Source: UBA7672 sp965279085
GTDB taxonomy: Bacteria > Pseudomonadota > Alphaproteobacteria > Caulobacterales > Hyphomonadaceae
DNA length: 64,000 nucleotides
Direction: 5' to 3'
NCBI GenBank assembly: GCA_965279085.1
Contig: OZ257149.1
Span: 2,790,001-2,854,000, forward strand
The translations under genes were made by a program, and so were the position numbers. The notes beneath the pieces were generated by a model that was given only the letters and a program-made list of their open reading frames with translations, searched no databases and was not told the DNA's origin. Below are positions 49,524-58,293 of this stretch, one piece after another. How positions within the stretch are numbered: the first letter of the stretch is position 1; every line of letters begins with the position of its first letter.

Positions 49524-50393
49524 ATGGCGAAGACAGTCGCGGTTCTCGGCGCCAACGGGGTCTATGCGCGGCATCTGATTCCGCGGCTGACGGCGGCGGG
49601 ATACCAAGTGCGCGCGCTGGTGCGGCGGCCGGAGGCGGCGGGCGTGGCGCGGGGCTGCGGCGCGGAGGTGAAGATTGCCGACGTGTTCGATGCGTCGTCG
49701 TTGCGGTCGGGACTCGCTGGCGCTGATATCGGGATCAATCTCGCGACATCGCTGCCGGGGCCGAGCGGGCGAGGCGACTATGATGCCAACGACCGAGTGA
49801 GGCGCGAGGGCGCGCCGCTGTGGGTCGAGGCGTGCCGCGCGGCTGGCGTCGGGCGCATCGTGCAGCAGGGCATCGCGATGGTGAATGCTAACGGTGCGGA
49901 ACTGGCGGACGAGGACACGCCTTTCACGGGCGGCGACAATGAGATGGCGACGAGAGCTGTCGAGGCGTCTATCGCGATGGAGGAGACGATACGTGGATCG
50001 GGTCTCGATTGGCTAATCCTGCGCGGCGGGCTGTTCTATGGGCCGGGCACGGGGTTCGACGATGACTGGTTCGCACGCGGCGCGGCGGGGAAGCTGCGGC
50101 TGCCCGGCGACGGGACGGACTACGTATCGCTCATTCACATTGCCGACATGGCGGCGGCGACGGTTGCGGCGCTGGATGCGCGTGTGTCGGGACAGGCGCT
50201 GATCGTGGCGGACGACTATCCCGCGCAGTGGCGGGATGTGTTCGCCTACGTCGCGGAGATTGCCGGCGGACCTGCTCCGGCCACGGGCGGCCGGCAGGGC
50301 TTTCCGTCCTTCCGGGTGAGCAACCGCCGGGCGGGACAGACGCTGGCCTGGGCGCCAAGATACGCCGACTTTCGCGCGGGGCTGGTGCGTTAA
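49524..50393 (+). CDS. NAD(P)-binding atypical SDR (NmrA/epimerase-like)
   Basis: This 289-residue Rossmann-fold protein begins MAKTVAVLGANGVYARHLIPRL, the nucleotide-binding glycine motif GANGVYA. VRALVRRPEAAG and LDWLILRGGLFYGPGTGFDD are typical of NAD-dependent epimerase/NmrA-like proteins. It could be an oxidoreductase or a redox sensor. GAGGAG precedes the ATG. It is divergent from the MerR fusion gene, which may regulate it. Confidence 0.85.
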   Translation: MAKTVAVLGANGVYARHLIPRLTAAGYQVRALVRRPEAAGVARGCGAEVKIADVFDASSLRSGLAGADIGINLATSLPGPSGRGDYDANDRVRREGAPLWVEACRAAGVGRIVQQGIAMVNANGAELADEDTPFTGGDNEMATRAVEASIAMEETIRGSGLDWLILRGGLFYGPGTGFDDDWFARGAAGKLRLPGDGTDYVSLIHIADMAAATVAALDARVSGQALIVADDYPAQWRDVFAYVAEIAGGPAPATGGRQGFPSFRVSNRRAGQTLAWAPRYADFRAGLVR

Positions 50394-50461
50394 AGGCCGG
50401 ATTTCGCCTCTGCAGCGGCAGGTATCGCGTGCTTTACCGGTTTGGGGTATGAGCCCGGCAA

Positions 50462-51625
50462 ATGTCCGTGGAACTCGATCTTTCCAGAAAGCCTGCCGCG
50501 CCGGCGGTTGCGAACCTTGCGGGGCTGTCCCGCGAGGGGCTGCGCCTTGCGATGGTGGCCGCGGGCGTCGAGGAGAAGAAGGCCCGGATGCGGGCGAGCC
50601 AGCTGTGGCGCTGGATCTACCACTACGGCGTCACCGACTTCGCCAGGATGACGGATGTCGCCAAGGAACTGCGCGCGCTGCTGGGCGAGAAGTTTGTGCT
50701 GCAGCGGCCGGAGATCGCGGCGGCGCAGACGTCGGTGGACGGCACGCGGAAATGGCTGATCGGCTATGGGCCGAATGTCGAGGCCGAGTGTGTCTACATC
50801 CCGGATGTGGGCAAGGCGGGCGCGCTGTGCGTGTCGTCACAGGTGGGCTGCACGCTGACCTGCACGTTCTGCCACACGGGCACACAGAAGCTGGTGCGGA
50901 ATCTCTCGGCGGCGGAGATCGTCAACCAGGTGATGGTGGCGCGCGACACGCTGGGCGAGTGGCCGACATCGGCGGAAGACCGGTTGCTGACCAACATCGT
51001 CTTCATGGGCATGGGCGAGCCGCTCTACAATCTCGACAACGTCGTTGAGGCGATCGGGACGATCACGGACGGCGAGGGGATTTCGATCTCCAAGCGGCGA
51101 ATCACGGTGTCCACTGCAGGCGTGGCGCCGAAGATTCCGGAGCTGGGCCAGCGCACGGGCGCAGGGCTGGCGATCTCGCTGCATGCGACGAATGACGACC
51201 TGCGCAACGAACTCGTGCCGATCAACAGGAAGTACAACCTGAAAGAGCTGTTCGATGCGATCCGGCAGTATCCGAATCTCGGCAACTCGAAGCGGGTGAC
51301 GTTCGAGTATGTGATGCTGAAGGGCGTCAATGACACGCTGGCCGAGGCGAAGGACCTCGTGCGCCTGCTCAAGGGCGTGCCGAGCAAGATCAATCTCATT
51401 CCGTTCAACCCGTGGCCGGGCACGAAATACGAGTGCTCGGACTGGGAGACGATCGAGTCGTTCGCCGAAGTGCTGAACCGGGCAGGCTATGCCTCGCCGG
51501 TCCGCACGCCACGCGGCCGTGACATTCTCGCAGCCTGCGGGCAGCTGCGCTCGGAGAGCGTGAAGGAGAAGGCCAGCGACCGCCTGAAGGCGCGTCTGGC
51601 GGAGAAGGAAGCTTCGGCGGAATAG
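50462..51625 (+). CDS. rlmN: 23S rRNA (adenine2503-C2)-methyltransferase
   Basis: This 387-residue radical-SAM enzyme methylates A2503 of 23S rRNA and A37 of some tRNAs. The CxxxCxxC cluster motif is C130-C134-C137 (GCTLTCTFCHTGTQ). The second catalytic Cys is near residue 359 (DILAACGQLR). ITVSTAGVAPKIPEL, AISLHATND and LIPFNPWPG are conserved stretches. The start at ATG 50462 gives a length in the normal range; the ribosome site is weak. Confidence 0.96.
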   Translation: MSVELDLSRKPAAPAVANLAGLSREGLRLAMVAAGVEEKKARMRASQLWRWIYHYGVTDFARMTDVAKELRALLGEKFVLQRPEIAAAQTSVDGTRKWLIGYGPNVEAECVYIPDVGKAGALCVSSQVGCTLTCTFCHTGTQKLVRNLSAAEIVNQVMVARDTLGEWPTSAEDRLLTNIVFMGMGEPLYNLDNVVEAIGTITDGEGISISKRRITVSTAGVAPKIPELGQRTGAGLAISLHATNDDLRNELVPINRKYNLKELFDAIRQYPNLGNSKRVTFEYVMLKGVNDTLAEAKDLVRLLKGVPSKINLIPFNPWPGTKYECSDWETIESFAEVLNRAGYASPVRTPRGRDILAACGQLRSESVKEKASDRLKARLAEKEASAE

Positions 51626-51681
51626 GTTGCCTCGCTCGCCGCTTTCTGGCGTAACGCCAGCCGGGTCGCGGAGGCAGGATC

Positions 51682-52953
51682 ATGACAGCCACAACCGAGC
51701 GGGCGCCTGCGGCGCGCGTCCTGACGGCGAGCCTCGTGGGCACGGCGGTCGAATTCTACGATTTCTATATCTACGCGACGGCCGCCGCGCTTGTGTTTCC
51801 GGCGCTGTTCTTTCCGTCGGAATCGGAGAGCGCGCAGCTGATGTCGTCCTATGCGACGTTCGCGATCGCGTTCATCGCTCGGCCGGTGGGCGCGGTGGCG
51901 TTCGGGCATTTCGGGGATCGTATCGGACGCAAGTCGACGCTGGTGTGGTCGCTGATGCTGATGGGCGGATCGACGATGGCGATCGCCTTCCTGCCGACCT
52001 ATGCGCAGGCCGGATGGATCGCGCCGCTGCTGCTGTGCGTGCTGCGTTTCGGGCAGGGGCTGGGCCTTGGCGGCGAGTGGGGCGGGGCGGCGCTGCTGGC
52101 GGTCGAGAATGCGCCGGCGGGATGGAAGGCGCGGTTCGGCATGTTTCCGCAGCTGGGCGCACCGGTGGGCTTCATCGCGGCCAACGGCCTGTTCCTGATC
52201 CTTGGCCTGATGCTGACGCAGGAGGATTTCATCGCCTGGGGCTGGCGCATTCCGTTTCTGGCGAGCGCGCTGCTGGTGATCATCGGACTTTGGGTGCGGC
52301 TGAAGCTGACGGAAACGCCGGCGTTCAAGGCGGTGCTGGAGAAGGAGAAGCCGCCGAGCGTTCCGCTGGGCGAGCTGCTCCGTGATCACTGGAAGGAAAC
52401 ACTGGGCGGCACGTTCGGCGTGGTGGCGTGCTTTTGCGTCTACTACATCGCGACGGCTTTCGCGTTGGGATACGGAACCACGACGCTGGCGATTCCGCGC
52501 GAGACGTTCCTACAGGTGCAGCTGGTGGCGATCCTGTTCATGGCGGGCGGGATCGTGTGGGCGGGATACTGGGCGGACGCATCGACGCCGCGTCTGGTGC
52601 TGAGCGTCGGGTGCGCTCTGGCGGTGCTGGCGGGCTTCCTGATGGCGCCGATGATGGGCGGTGGCGACCTGCTGATGATCGGCGGGTTCCTGTCGATCCT
52701 GCTGTTGCTGATGGGGTTCGTGTACGGGCCGCTGGGCGCGTGGCTGCCGGGACTGTTTCCGGCGCGCGTGCGCTATACGGGTGCGAGCGTGGCGTTCAAC
52801 GTGGGCGGCGTCATCGGTGGCGGCTTCACGCCGGTTGCGGCGCAGGCGCTGGCGCAGCAGGGCGGGCTGGGCTTTGTCGGCTTCTATCTTAGCGCGGCGG
52901 CGCTGCTGAGCCTTGGCACGCTGTTGCTGCTGCGCAAGCCGGCGCTGGACTGA
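51682..52953 (+). CDS. MFS transporter, metabolite:H+ symporter (MHS) type
   Basis: This 423-residue inner-membrane transporter has 12 helices. VGTAVEFYDFYIYATAAALVF, FGHFGDRIGRKSTLVWSL and RFGQGLGLGGEWGGAALLAVE are the hallmarks of the MHS branch (ShiA, ProP, KgtP). These import organic acids, shikimate or osmolytes with protons. The substrate cannot be assigned. GGAGG lies before the ATG. It is a single gene after rlmN. Confidence 0.92.
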   Translation: MTATTERAPAARVLTASLVGTAVEFYDFYIYATAAALVFPALFFPSESESAQLMSSYATFAIAFIARPVGAVAFGHFGDRIGRKSTLVWSLMLMGGSTMAIAFLPTYAQAGWIAPLLLCVLRFGQGLGLGGEWGGAALLAVENAPAGWKARFGMFPQLGAPVGFIAANGLFLILGLMLTQEDFIAWGWRIPFLASALLVIIGLWVRLKLTETPAFKAVLEKEKPPSVPLGELLRDHWKETLGGTFGVVACFCVYYIATAFALGYGTTTLAIPRETFLQVQLVAILFMAGGIVWAGYWADASTPRLVLSVGCALAVLAGFLMAPMMGGGDLLMIGGFLSILLLLMGFVYGPLGAWLPGLFPARVRYTGASVAFNVGGVIGGGFTPVAAQALAQQGGLGFVGFYLSAAALLSLGTLLLLRKPALD

Positions 52954-53034
52954 GGCTCACTTCGCGTGGGGCGCTGCGGGCGATGCTTGCGGGCAGGCGC
53001 GCGGTCGGGTTCACAGGGTGCAGAGGGAATTCTG

Positions 53035-53466
53035 ATGAAACGTATCCTTGCCGCGCTCGTTCTCGCCGTCGCAGCTGCAGCACCCGCGTTCGCGCAGCAG
53101 GGCGCAACGCAGATCGAGGTTGAAGGTGGGGCGCTGATCAACCAGTGGATCGCAGGATACAATCGCGGCGATGCGGCGGGCATGGCGAAGGATGTCTATG
53201 TGGAGCGCGAAACCGAGGCGCTGGAAAAGCAGTTCGCGGACCTGCGGGCGGATAGTTTCGGAAAGCTGGACGTCTACAGCGCCGCGTTCTGCGGGAGCGA
53301 TTCCACGCACGGCAAGGCGATCCTGAAGTTCGCGCGGATCTACACGGCCGGCGGCAAGATGAATGATGACGAGGCGAAGGTGTTCGACCTTGTGAAGACG
53401 GAAGCAGGCTGGCGCATCGCCGACGAGAGCGATGTCGCGTTCGATACCGTTCTGAGCTGCTTCTAG
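53035..53466 (+). CDS. Exported NTF2-like protein
   Basis: This 143-residue protein has a signal peptide (LAALVLAVAAAAPAFAQ) and a small NTF2-like domain: INQWIAGYNRGDAAGMAKDV, DVYSAAFCGSDSTHGKAIL and GWRIADESDVAFDTVLSCF. Two Cys could form a disulphide. ATG 53035 is preceded by AGAGGGA. It overlaps tail-to-tail by 4 bp with the next gene. The function is unknown. Confidence 0.7.
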   Translation: MKRILAALVLAVAAAAPAFAQQGATQIEVEGGALINQWIAGYNRGDAAGMAKDVYVERETEALEKQFADLRADSFGKLDVYSAAFCGSDSTHGKAILKFARIYTAGGKMNDDEAKVFDLVKTEAGWRIADESDVAFDTVLSCF

Positions 53467-53936
53467 CCGAGGCCGAGCACGCGGGCGTCGGCTTCGCGCT
53501 CTTTTTTCTTCCCGAATGCGGCGATGAGATGCTTGCGCCAGACGGCGCAATCCGCCTCTTTCAGGACGCCAACCTTGAAGAACGGCTTCGAGCTGTCGGC
53601 GCGGGAATAGAGCTGGATCATCGGTGTCGCGGTCGTGCGGGAGAGCACCTGCGTGAGCAGGATGCCGGAATGCCATTCGGAGACGCCGCCCGGATCGACG
53701 AGGCGGGCGCCGCCTGACTTCTCCCAGATCGCGATGGCCTTGCGGGAGGGGTCGTAGCCGATGGCGCTGCCGAGATAGGCGTAGACGGCCTCAGGCTTGA
53801 AGCCGGGCATGGCCGCGAAGGCTTCGCGGGCGGCGCCTTCATTTATCGGGCCGAATTTCGCGGCAGCCGCCTTAAGGCCGAAGAACAGGGCGGCGGCGGC
53901 GATGAAGCTTCCGACGTAGATCAGAATCTCGGTCAT
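53463..53936 (-). CDS. Membrane-anchored protein of unknown function
   Basis: This 157-residue protein has one N-terminal helix (LIYVGSFIAAAALFFGLKAA) and a soluble alpha/beta domain (AYLGSAIGYDPSRKAIAIWE, WHSGILLTQVLSRTTATPM) with a basic C-terminus (FGKKKEREADARVLG). No family is recognised. It probably shares an operon with the Kelch protein gene upstream (46 bp gap). Confidence 0.65.
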   Translation of the reverse strand: MTEILIYVGSFIAAAALFFGLKAAAAKFGPINEGAAREAFAAMPGFKPEAVYAYLGSAIGYDPSRKAIAIWEKSGGARLVDPGGVSEWHSGILLTQVLSRTTATPMIQLYSRADSSKPFFKVGVLKEADCAVWRKHLIAAFGKKKEREADARVLGLG

Positions 53937-53981
53937 GGCTGTCCCTTCATCAGGGAAAGCGTGAGACAGACGGAAAGCGGA

Positions 53982-55010
53982 TCAGCACGTCAGCGTGAAG
54001 CGCTCTACCGCGTTGCTGGTCTCGCTGCCGCTGGGCTTTTTCGCGCCGCCGACGAGGTAGGCGGAATCGCCCACAACCACTGCGCCGAGGCCATGGCGAG
54101 GGGTGGGCATGGGCGTTGCGGCTTCCCAGACGTCGGCTTTTGGATCGTAGCGCCAGACTTCGGCGTGGACCTTGCCGCCATTGTCGAAGAATTCGCCGCC
54201 AAAGACGTAGAGCGCGCCGCCGAGGGCGACGGCTGCATTGCCGCCTGCGCCTGAGCCCTTGGGCATCGGCGCGGCCGTGCGCCAGCGGTCTTCCTTTGCG
54301 TCGTAGACCTCGTGGGCGTCGCTCGGACCATTCACGACGTGGCGGCCGCCGGCGACGTGCCAGTTCCCGCCGATCACCGCGCCGGCGGCGCTGTTGCGTG
54401 CGGAGAGAGCGGGCGCGGCAGTCGACCAGCCGTCGCCTGGCACGAACACAAGATGGCGGTCGGTGTCTTCGTGATCGCCATAGGCGGCGTTGGCGAGACC
54501 CTTGGGCTTGCGCCCGCCGACAATGTGAATGCGGTCGCCGATGCTGGCGGCCACGGTCTCCGCATGGGGGCCGGGCGCGGCGGGGAAGGTGTAATAAGCC
54601 CGGCCGCTGTAGGCGAGCGTTTCGAACTGCATGATCCACGTGACACGGTCCGGCTCCGAGCCGAAGCCACCGAGGATGTAGAGTCGACCCTTGTGGCTGA
54701 TGGCCTGCGGATGGTGGCGGCGCTGCGGCAGGGACGGGAGTGTCTCGCTCGCACCTGTTGCCGGGTCGTAGGCGATGTGACGATCGGATACGCCGGTGAC
54801 GCGCACGCCATCGTCCGACAACAGGCCGCCCGCAATGTGAATGAGGCCGGTGTGATTGGCGGGATAGATTTCTTGCACGGCGTAGGGCAGCGGTGGTTGC
54901 GCGCTCCAGCAACCGACCTTGACTGGTCCCCGCGAAACGGGAGGCGATTGCGAACAGGCCGTGGCGAGCGTGGCGCCGACGGAAAGAATGGCGGTGCGGC
55001 GGGTGAGCAT
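53982..55010 (-). CDS. Exported Kelch-repeat protein
   Basis: This 342-residue protein starts at ATG 55010 (AAGGAG upstream). The N-terminus has TRRTAILSVGATLATAC, a Tat- or Sec-type lipoprotein-like signal. It then has about six Kelch repeats, seen as repeated GG..(5-15 residues)..Y/W units: IHIAGGLLSDDGVRV, LYILGGFGSEPDRV, IHIVGGRKPKGLAN, WHVAGGRHVVNGPS, LYVFGGEFFDNGGKV and AYLVGGAKKPSGSE. These form a beta-propeller, often a binding or hydrolase-like scaffold. The role is unknown. Confidence 0.85.
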   Translation of the reverse strand: MLTRRTAILSVGATLATACSQSPPVSRGPVKVGCWSAQPPLPYAVQEIYPANHTGLIHIAGGLLSDDGVRVTGVSDRHIAYDPATGASETLPSLPQRRHHPQAISHKGRLYILGGFGSEPDRVTWIMQFETLAYSGRAYYTFPAAPGPHAETVAASIGDRIHIVGGRKPKGLANAAYGDHEDTDRHLVFVPGDGWSTAAPALSARNSAAGAVIGGNWHVAGGRHVVNGPSDAHEVYDAKEDRWRTAAPMPKGSGAGGNAAVALGGALYVFGGEFFDNGGKVHAEVWRYDPKADVWEAATPMPTPRHGLGAVVVGDSAYLVGGAKKPSGSETSNAVERFTLTC

Positions 55011-55107
55011 GATGGCTCCTTGCTCGACTGCGAACGCAAAAGCGATAGCATGGCGCGCAACAGCCGGGGAGGCGGACATCACGCTGGACATCAGACTGTC
55101 GGAAGGA

Positions 55108-55695
55108 ATGCGAACGGCAGCGCCACAGGACTGGCGGCAGGTCGGCGCCATCACGGCGGAGGCCTTTCGCGAGGACCCGGTGAACCTCTGGGTATTCGGC
55201 AATGCGGCGCCAATGCCAACCGTGTTCAGCGTGCTGGCGCGCAGCGTCTATCTCAAGCGCGGGATCTGTCATCTGGCAGGCGATGCGGGCGCGACTATGT
55301 GGTGTCATTCGTCAGCGGATCGCGAGCTGCCATTCTTCTCGTTGATGCAGCTGGTGGCGGCGGTGATGAGCAAGGGGACGAAGGGCGCGGCGAAGCGCGG
55401 TCTGGGCATCGGCGAGATCATGGCGCGAGAGCATCCGAAAGCGCCGCATCTCTATCTCTTCACCATCGGCACGCGGAAGGCGGCGCGCGGCAAAGGGCTG
55501 GGCAAGCAGTTGATGACGCCGATGACGGACGCGGCCGATCGGGCCGGATTGCCGTGCTATCTTGAGAACTCGAATCCCTCGAATACTGGCTTCTACAAAT
55601 CGCGTGGCTTCGAGCATATGAAGTTCTTCGAGCTTGGGCCGGGCGGGCCGCCGCTGGAGGCGATGTGGCGAGAGCCGCGCCGCCCTGAGACATGA
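55108..55695 (+). CDS. GNAT-family N-acetyltransferase
   Basis: This 195-residue protein has GNAT motif A as LYLFTIGTRKAARGKGLGKQL (shown split: HLYLFTIGTRKA and ARGKGLGKQLM) and a C-terminal NPSNTGFYKSRGFEHMKFF. ATG 55108 starts at the first beta strand (MRTAAPQDW), but the best ribosome site (GGGGAGG) lies about 35 bp further out, where only non-standard starts are in frame, so the N-terminus is uncertain. It overlaps the next gene in ATGA. The divergent Kelch gene starts 97 bp away. Confidence 0.8.
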   Translation: MRTAAPQDWRQVGAITAEAFREDPVNLWVFGNAAPMPTVFSVLARSVYLKRGICHLAGDAGATMWCHSSADRELPFFSLMQLVAAVMSKGTKGAAKRGLGIGEIMAREHPKAPHLYLFTIGTRKAARGKGLGKQLMTPMTDAADRAGLPCYLENSNPSNTGFYKSRGFEHMKFFELGPGGPPLEAMWREPRRPET

Positions 55696-56162
55696 GGACG
55701 ATGATGAAGCGTGCGATGGGTCTTGCGCTGGTGCTGGCCGCCGCGTGCGCGACAACGTCGGAAGCGCCGTCGCTGCCGCCGGAGAAGGTCGTCGAGCTGT
55801 TCATGTGGGATTACACAAAGGCCTGGAACCAGCACGACTCGCAGACCATCGGACGCGACTTCTATCGCACGGGTCCGAGCGTGGCGGAGCAGCAGGCGAA
55901 TCTCGAGCGCGGGTTCGAGAACCTGCGGGCGCAGGGCTATCACCACTCGGATATCTTCGAGGTCGTGGGCTGCATGACGGGCGCCGATACGGCGTGGGCG
56001 GGGATGAAGTTCTCGCGGCTGAAGGCAGATGGCGAGCCGCTGCCGCCGAAGGATAGGGCGAGTTCCTATACGCTGCAGAAATTCGCGGACGGCTGGCGCA
56101 TCACCAAGGTCGGCGCGGGCGGCGTGAGCGCGGACAAGCCGCTGGAATGCCCGGCAGGCTAG
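55692..56162 (+). CDS. NTF2-like lipoprotein
   Basis: This 156-residue protein starts in the ATGA overlap with the GNAT gene. The lipoprotein signal is LALVLAAACATTSEA. The domain reads VVELFMWDYTKAWNQHDSQT, HHSDIFEVVGCMTGADTAW and SYTLQKFADGWRITKVG, an NTF2-like fold related to the exported protein at 53.0 kb. It overlaps the end of the next gene on the other strand by 4 bp. The function is unknown. Confidence 0.75.
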   Translation: MRTMMKRAMGLALVLAAACATTSEAPSLPPEKVVELFMWDYTKAWNQHDSQTIGRDFYRTGPSVAEQQANLERGFENLRAQGYHHSDIFEVVGCMTGADTAWAGMKFSRLKADGEPLPPKDRASSYTLQKFADGWRITKVGAGGVSADKPLECPAG

Positions 56163-57376
56163 CGCAGTGCGACCACGCAGTCGCGGGTGATGCCAGAGAG
56201 GCTGGTGATACCGGCCTGCTGCATGGTGGAGGCAAGCTCGTTGTCGAGCAGGGCGTGCGCGGTTCTCGCGCCGTCCTCTCCGAAGGCGCCGAGGCCCCAG
56301 ACATAGGGGCGGCCGACGCAGACCATGTTCGCGCCCAATGCGAGCGCCTTGAAGGCGTCCGTGCCACGGCGGATGCCGCCATCGATCAGGATGGGGACGC
56401 GGCGGGCGACTGTCTGTGCGATGGCGGGCAGGACGTCGAGCGTTCCGATCAGGCTTTCCTCGGCGCGGCCGCCATGGTTCGAGACGATGATGCCGTCGAC
56501 GCCGTGGCGGATGGCGAGATCGGCGTCTTCGGCCGTCATGACGCCTTTGACCAGCAGGCGCGTTTTCACCTTGTCGCGCAGGCGAGCGAGATAGGCCCAG
56601 GTCAGCGTGTTGTTGTTGGCCGCGACGACGCCGGTCATGTCGAGGCCGTCGAACATGCGCTTGCGGGCGAAGTCGTAGCCGCGGCTGCGATCATGGCAGG
56701 TGGTGCAGGTGCGGGTGTCGGCGCGCTCGCCGAGCGCCTGCGTCTCGCGGCGCTGGCCGCCGCCCAGGAGGTCGATGGTGAAGACAATCGCCCCGGCGCC
56801 GGCGGCCTGTGCGCGGTCGAGCACCTTCTCTCCGACCTCGGAGCGGTTGGTGAGATAGAGCTGCTGCCATACGGGCGCGCCGCGCGCCTTCATCACATCC
56901 TCGATGCCGAAGGTTGTGAGCGTCGACAGCATCTGCAATGCGCCGCGCTTGTTGGCGGCTCCCGCCGCGGCGATTTCTCCGTCGGGATGAAAAGCCCTGA
57001 GGCTCGACACGGGGCAGAGCGCGATGGGCGATTTCCATGTTTCGCCGAACAGCGTTGTGGAGAGGCTGACTTTCGAGACGTCGATCAGGCGCCGGACCCG
57101 AATGCCCCAGTTGTCGTAGGCCGTGTGATTGGACCGGACCGTCTCATCGCCCAGCACGCCGCCGGAGAGATAGCCCCAGTGCGCGGGCGGCACGGTCTGG
57201 CGCGCAACGGCCTCGAGTTCGAAGACGTTCAGAGCTTCGGCGGCCGACTTGATGAGCGAGGGTTGGGCCTGCTGGGCCAGCGCCTGCAGGGCGGGGAGAG
57301 CGCCGGCGGCGAGCGGTGCGGCGGCAAGCCAGCGCAGGAAATTGCGGCGCGCGGCGTCAGATCTGTCCGGCTGCAT
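56159..57376 (-). CDS. Tat-exported FMN-dependent alpha-hydroxyacid dehydrogenase with a CxxCH motif
   Basis: This 405-residue protein belongs to the L-lactate/glycolate dehydrogenase family. A Tat signal (ARRNFLRWLAAAPLAAGA) sends it out folded, with FMN bound. Family catalytic residues are present: Y69, Y174 (QLYLT), D202, K277 (LLVKGVM), H301 and R304 (SNHGGR). Unusually, residues 224-228 read CTTCH, a c-type heme motif, in the loop before the core Lys; glycolate oxidase-type enzymes lack it. Heme could take electrons from FMN and pass them to the respiratory chain; this is inferred. The gene converges with the NTF2-like gene and stands alone otherwise. Confidence 0.88.
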   Translation of the reverse strand: MQPDRSDAARRNFLRWLAAAPLAAGALPALQALAQQAQPSLIKSAAEALNVFELEAVARQTVPPAHWGYLSGGVLGDETVRSNHTAYDNWGIRVRRLIDVSKVSLSTTLFGETWKSPIALCPVSSLRAFHPDGEIAAAGAANKRGALQMLSTLTTFGIEDVMKARGAPVWQQLYLTNRSEVGEKVLDRAQAAGAGAIVFTIDLLGGGQRRETQALGERADTRTCTTCHDRSRGYDFARKRMFDGLDMTGVVAANNNTLTWAYLARLRDKVKTRLLVKGVMTAEDADLAIRHGVDGIIVSNHGGRAEESLIGTLDVLPAIAQTVARRVPILIDGGIRRGTDAFKALALGANMVCVGRPYVWGLGAFGEDGARTAHALLDNELASTMQQAGITSLSGITRDCVVALR

Positions 57377-57439
57377 TCCGTCCTCCCCTGGTCGCCGGAT
57401 GATGCACGATCCGGCGCGACGCGCATAGCGGGAGGCGTG

Positions 57440-58117
57440 CTAGAGCTTGTTGTCCTGTTCGGTCGCTGTGTCTTCGGCGCTGACGATGGAAAATCCACCG
57501 GTCTCGGGATCGCGCCAGTGGAGCTCGCCCTTGCCGATGGAGAACCAGGCGCCGTCGAGGTTCAGCGTTCCGCGTTCGTATGCGGAGCGGACGAAGGGGA
57601 AGCCCATCAGATTCTTCAGAGACTGGCCGACGGCGCCGTGCTCGACGGATTCCTGCCAGTCCTTGGCGGGTATGGTGGCGTCGGCCAGAACGGCGTCGCG
57701 CGCTTCCGACACCATTTCGACCCATGGCGCGATGAAGCGGCCGATGGGGCGATGGTCAGCGGCCGCGAGCGAGGCGGCGATGCCGCCGCAACCGCCATGG
57801 CCCATGACGACAACCTGCTTCACCTTGAGAATGGTGATCGCGAATTCGAGCGCGGCAGATACGCCGTGCAGGCCGCCACTTTCGTCATAGGGCGGCACGA
57901 GGGCGGCGACGTTACGGACGGTGAACAGTTCGCCGGGGGCGGCGTCGAAGATCATTGCGGGGTCGGCGCGGCTGTCGGCGCAGGCGATGATCATGGTGGC
58001 GGGCTGCTGCCCGTCGCGCAGGTTGCGGAAGAGATCGCGAGCCTCGCGATAGCGATTGGCCCGGAAACGGCGATAGCCGGCGATCAGATCCTGTGCGTCG
58101 TCTGCGAACTCTATCAT
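57440..58117 (-). CDS. Beta-class carbonic anhydrase
   Basis: This 225-residue zinc enzyme interconverts CO2 and bicarbonate. Zinc ligands are C46, H107 and C110; the Asp-Arg pair is D48-R50 (IIACADSRADP). VMGHGGCGGIAA and EFAITILKVKQVVVMGH are typical. It starts MIEFADDAQDLIAGYRRF. It sits 63 bp from the hydroxyacid dehydrogenase gene on the same strand and is divergent from the TetR regulator. Confidence 0.94.
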   Translation of the reverse strand: MIEFADDAQDLIAGYRRFRANRYREARDLFRNLRDGQQPATMIIACADSRADPAMIFDAAPGELFTVRNVAALVPPYDESGGLHGVSAALEFAITILKVKQVVVMGHGGCGGIAASLAAADHRPIGRFIAPWVEMVSEARDAVLADATIPAKDWQESVEHGAVGQSLKNLMGFPFVRSAYERGTLNLDGAWFSIGKGELHWRDPETGGFSIVSAEDTATEQDNKL

Positions 58118-58293
58118 GGGGCGAAGTCGATCATCGTGGCGTGTCGCTATCGAAAGTTTGTCCCGGAATCAAACCCTCTCACTTACGCGGTCATTGACTT
58201 TTGGCGGCGGAGTGACGGACAAGGTACGCTCTGTTCCGTTAGACCTCGACCCCTACCGCGCCGGTATACCGCGACCGCCGATACGAGGCTGCC

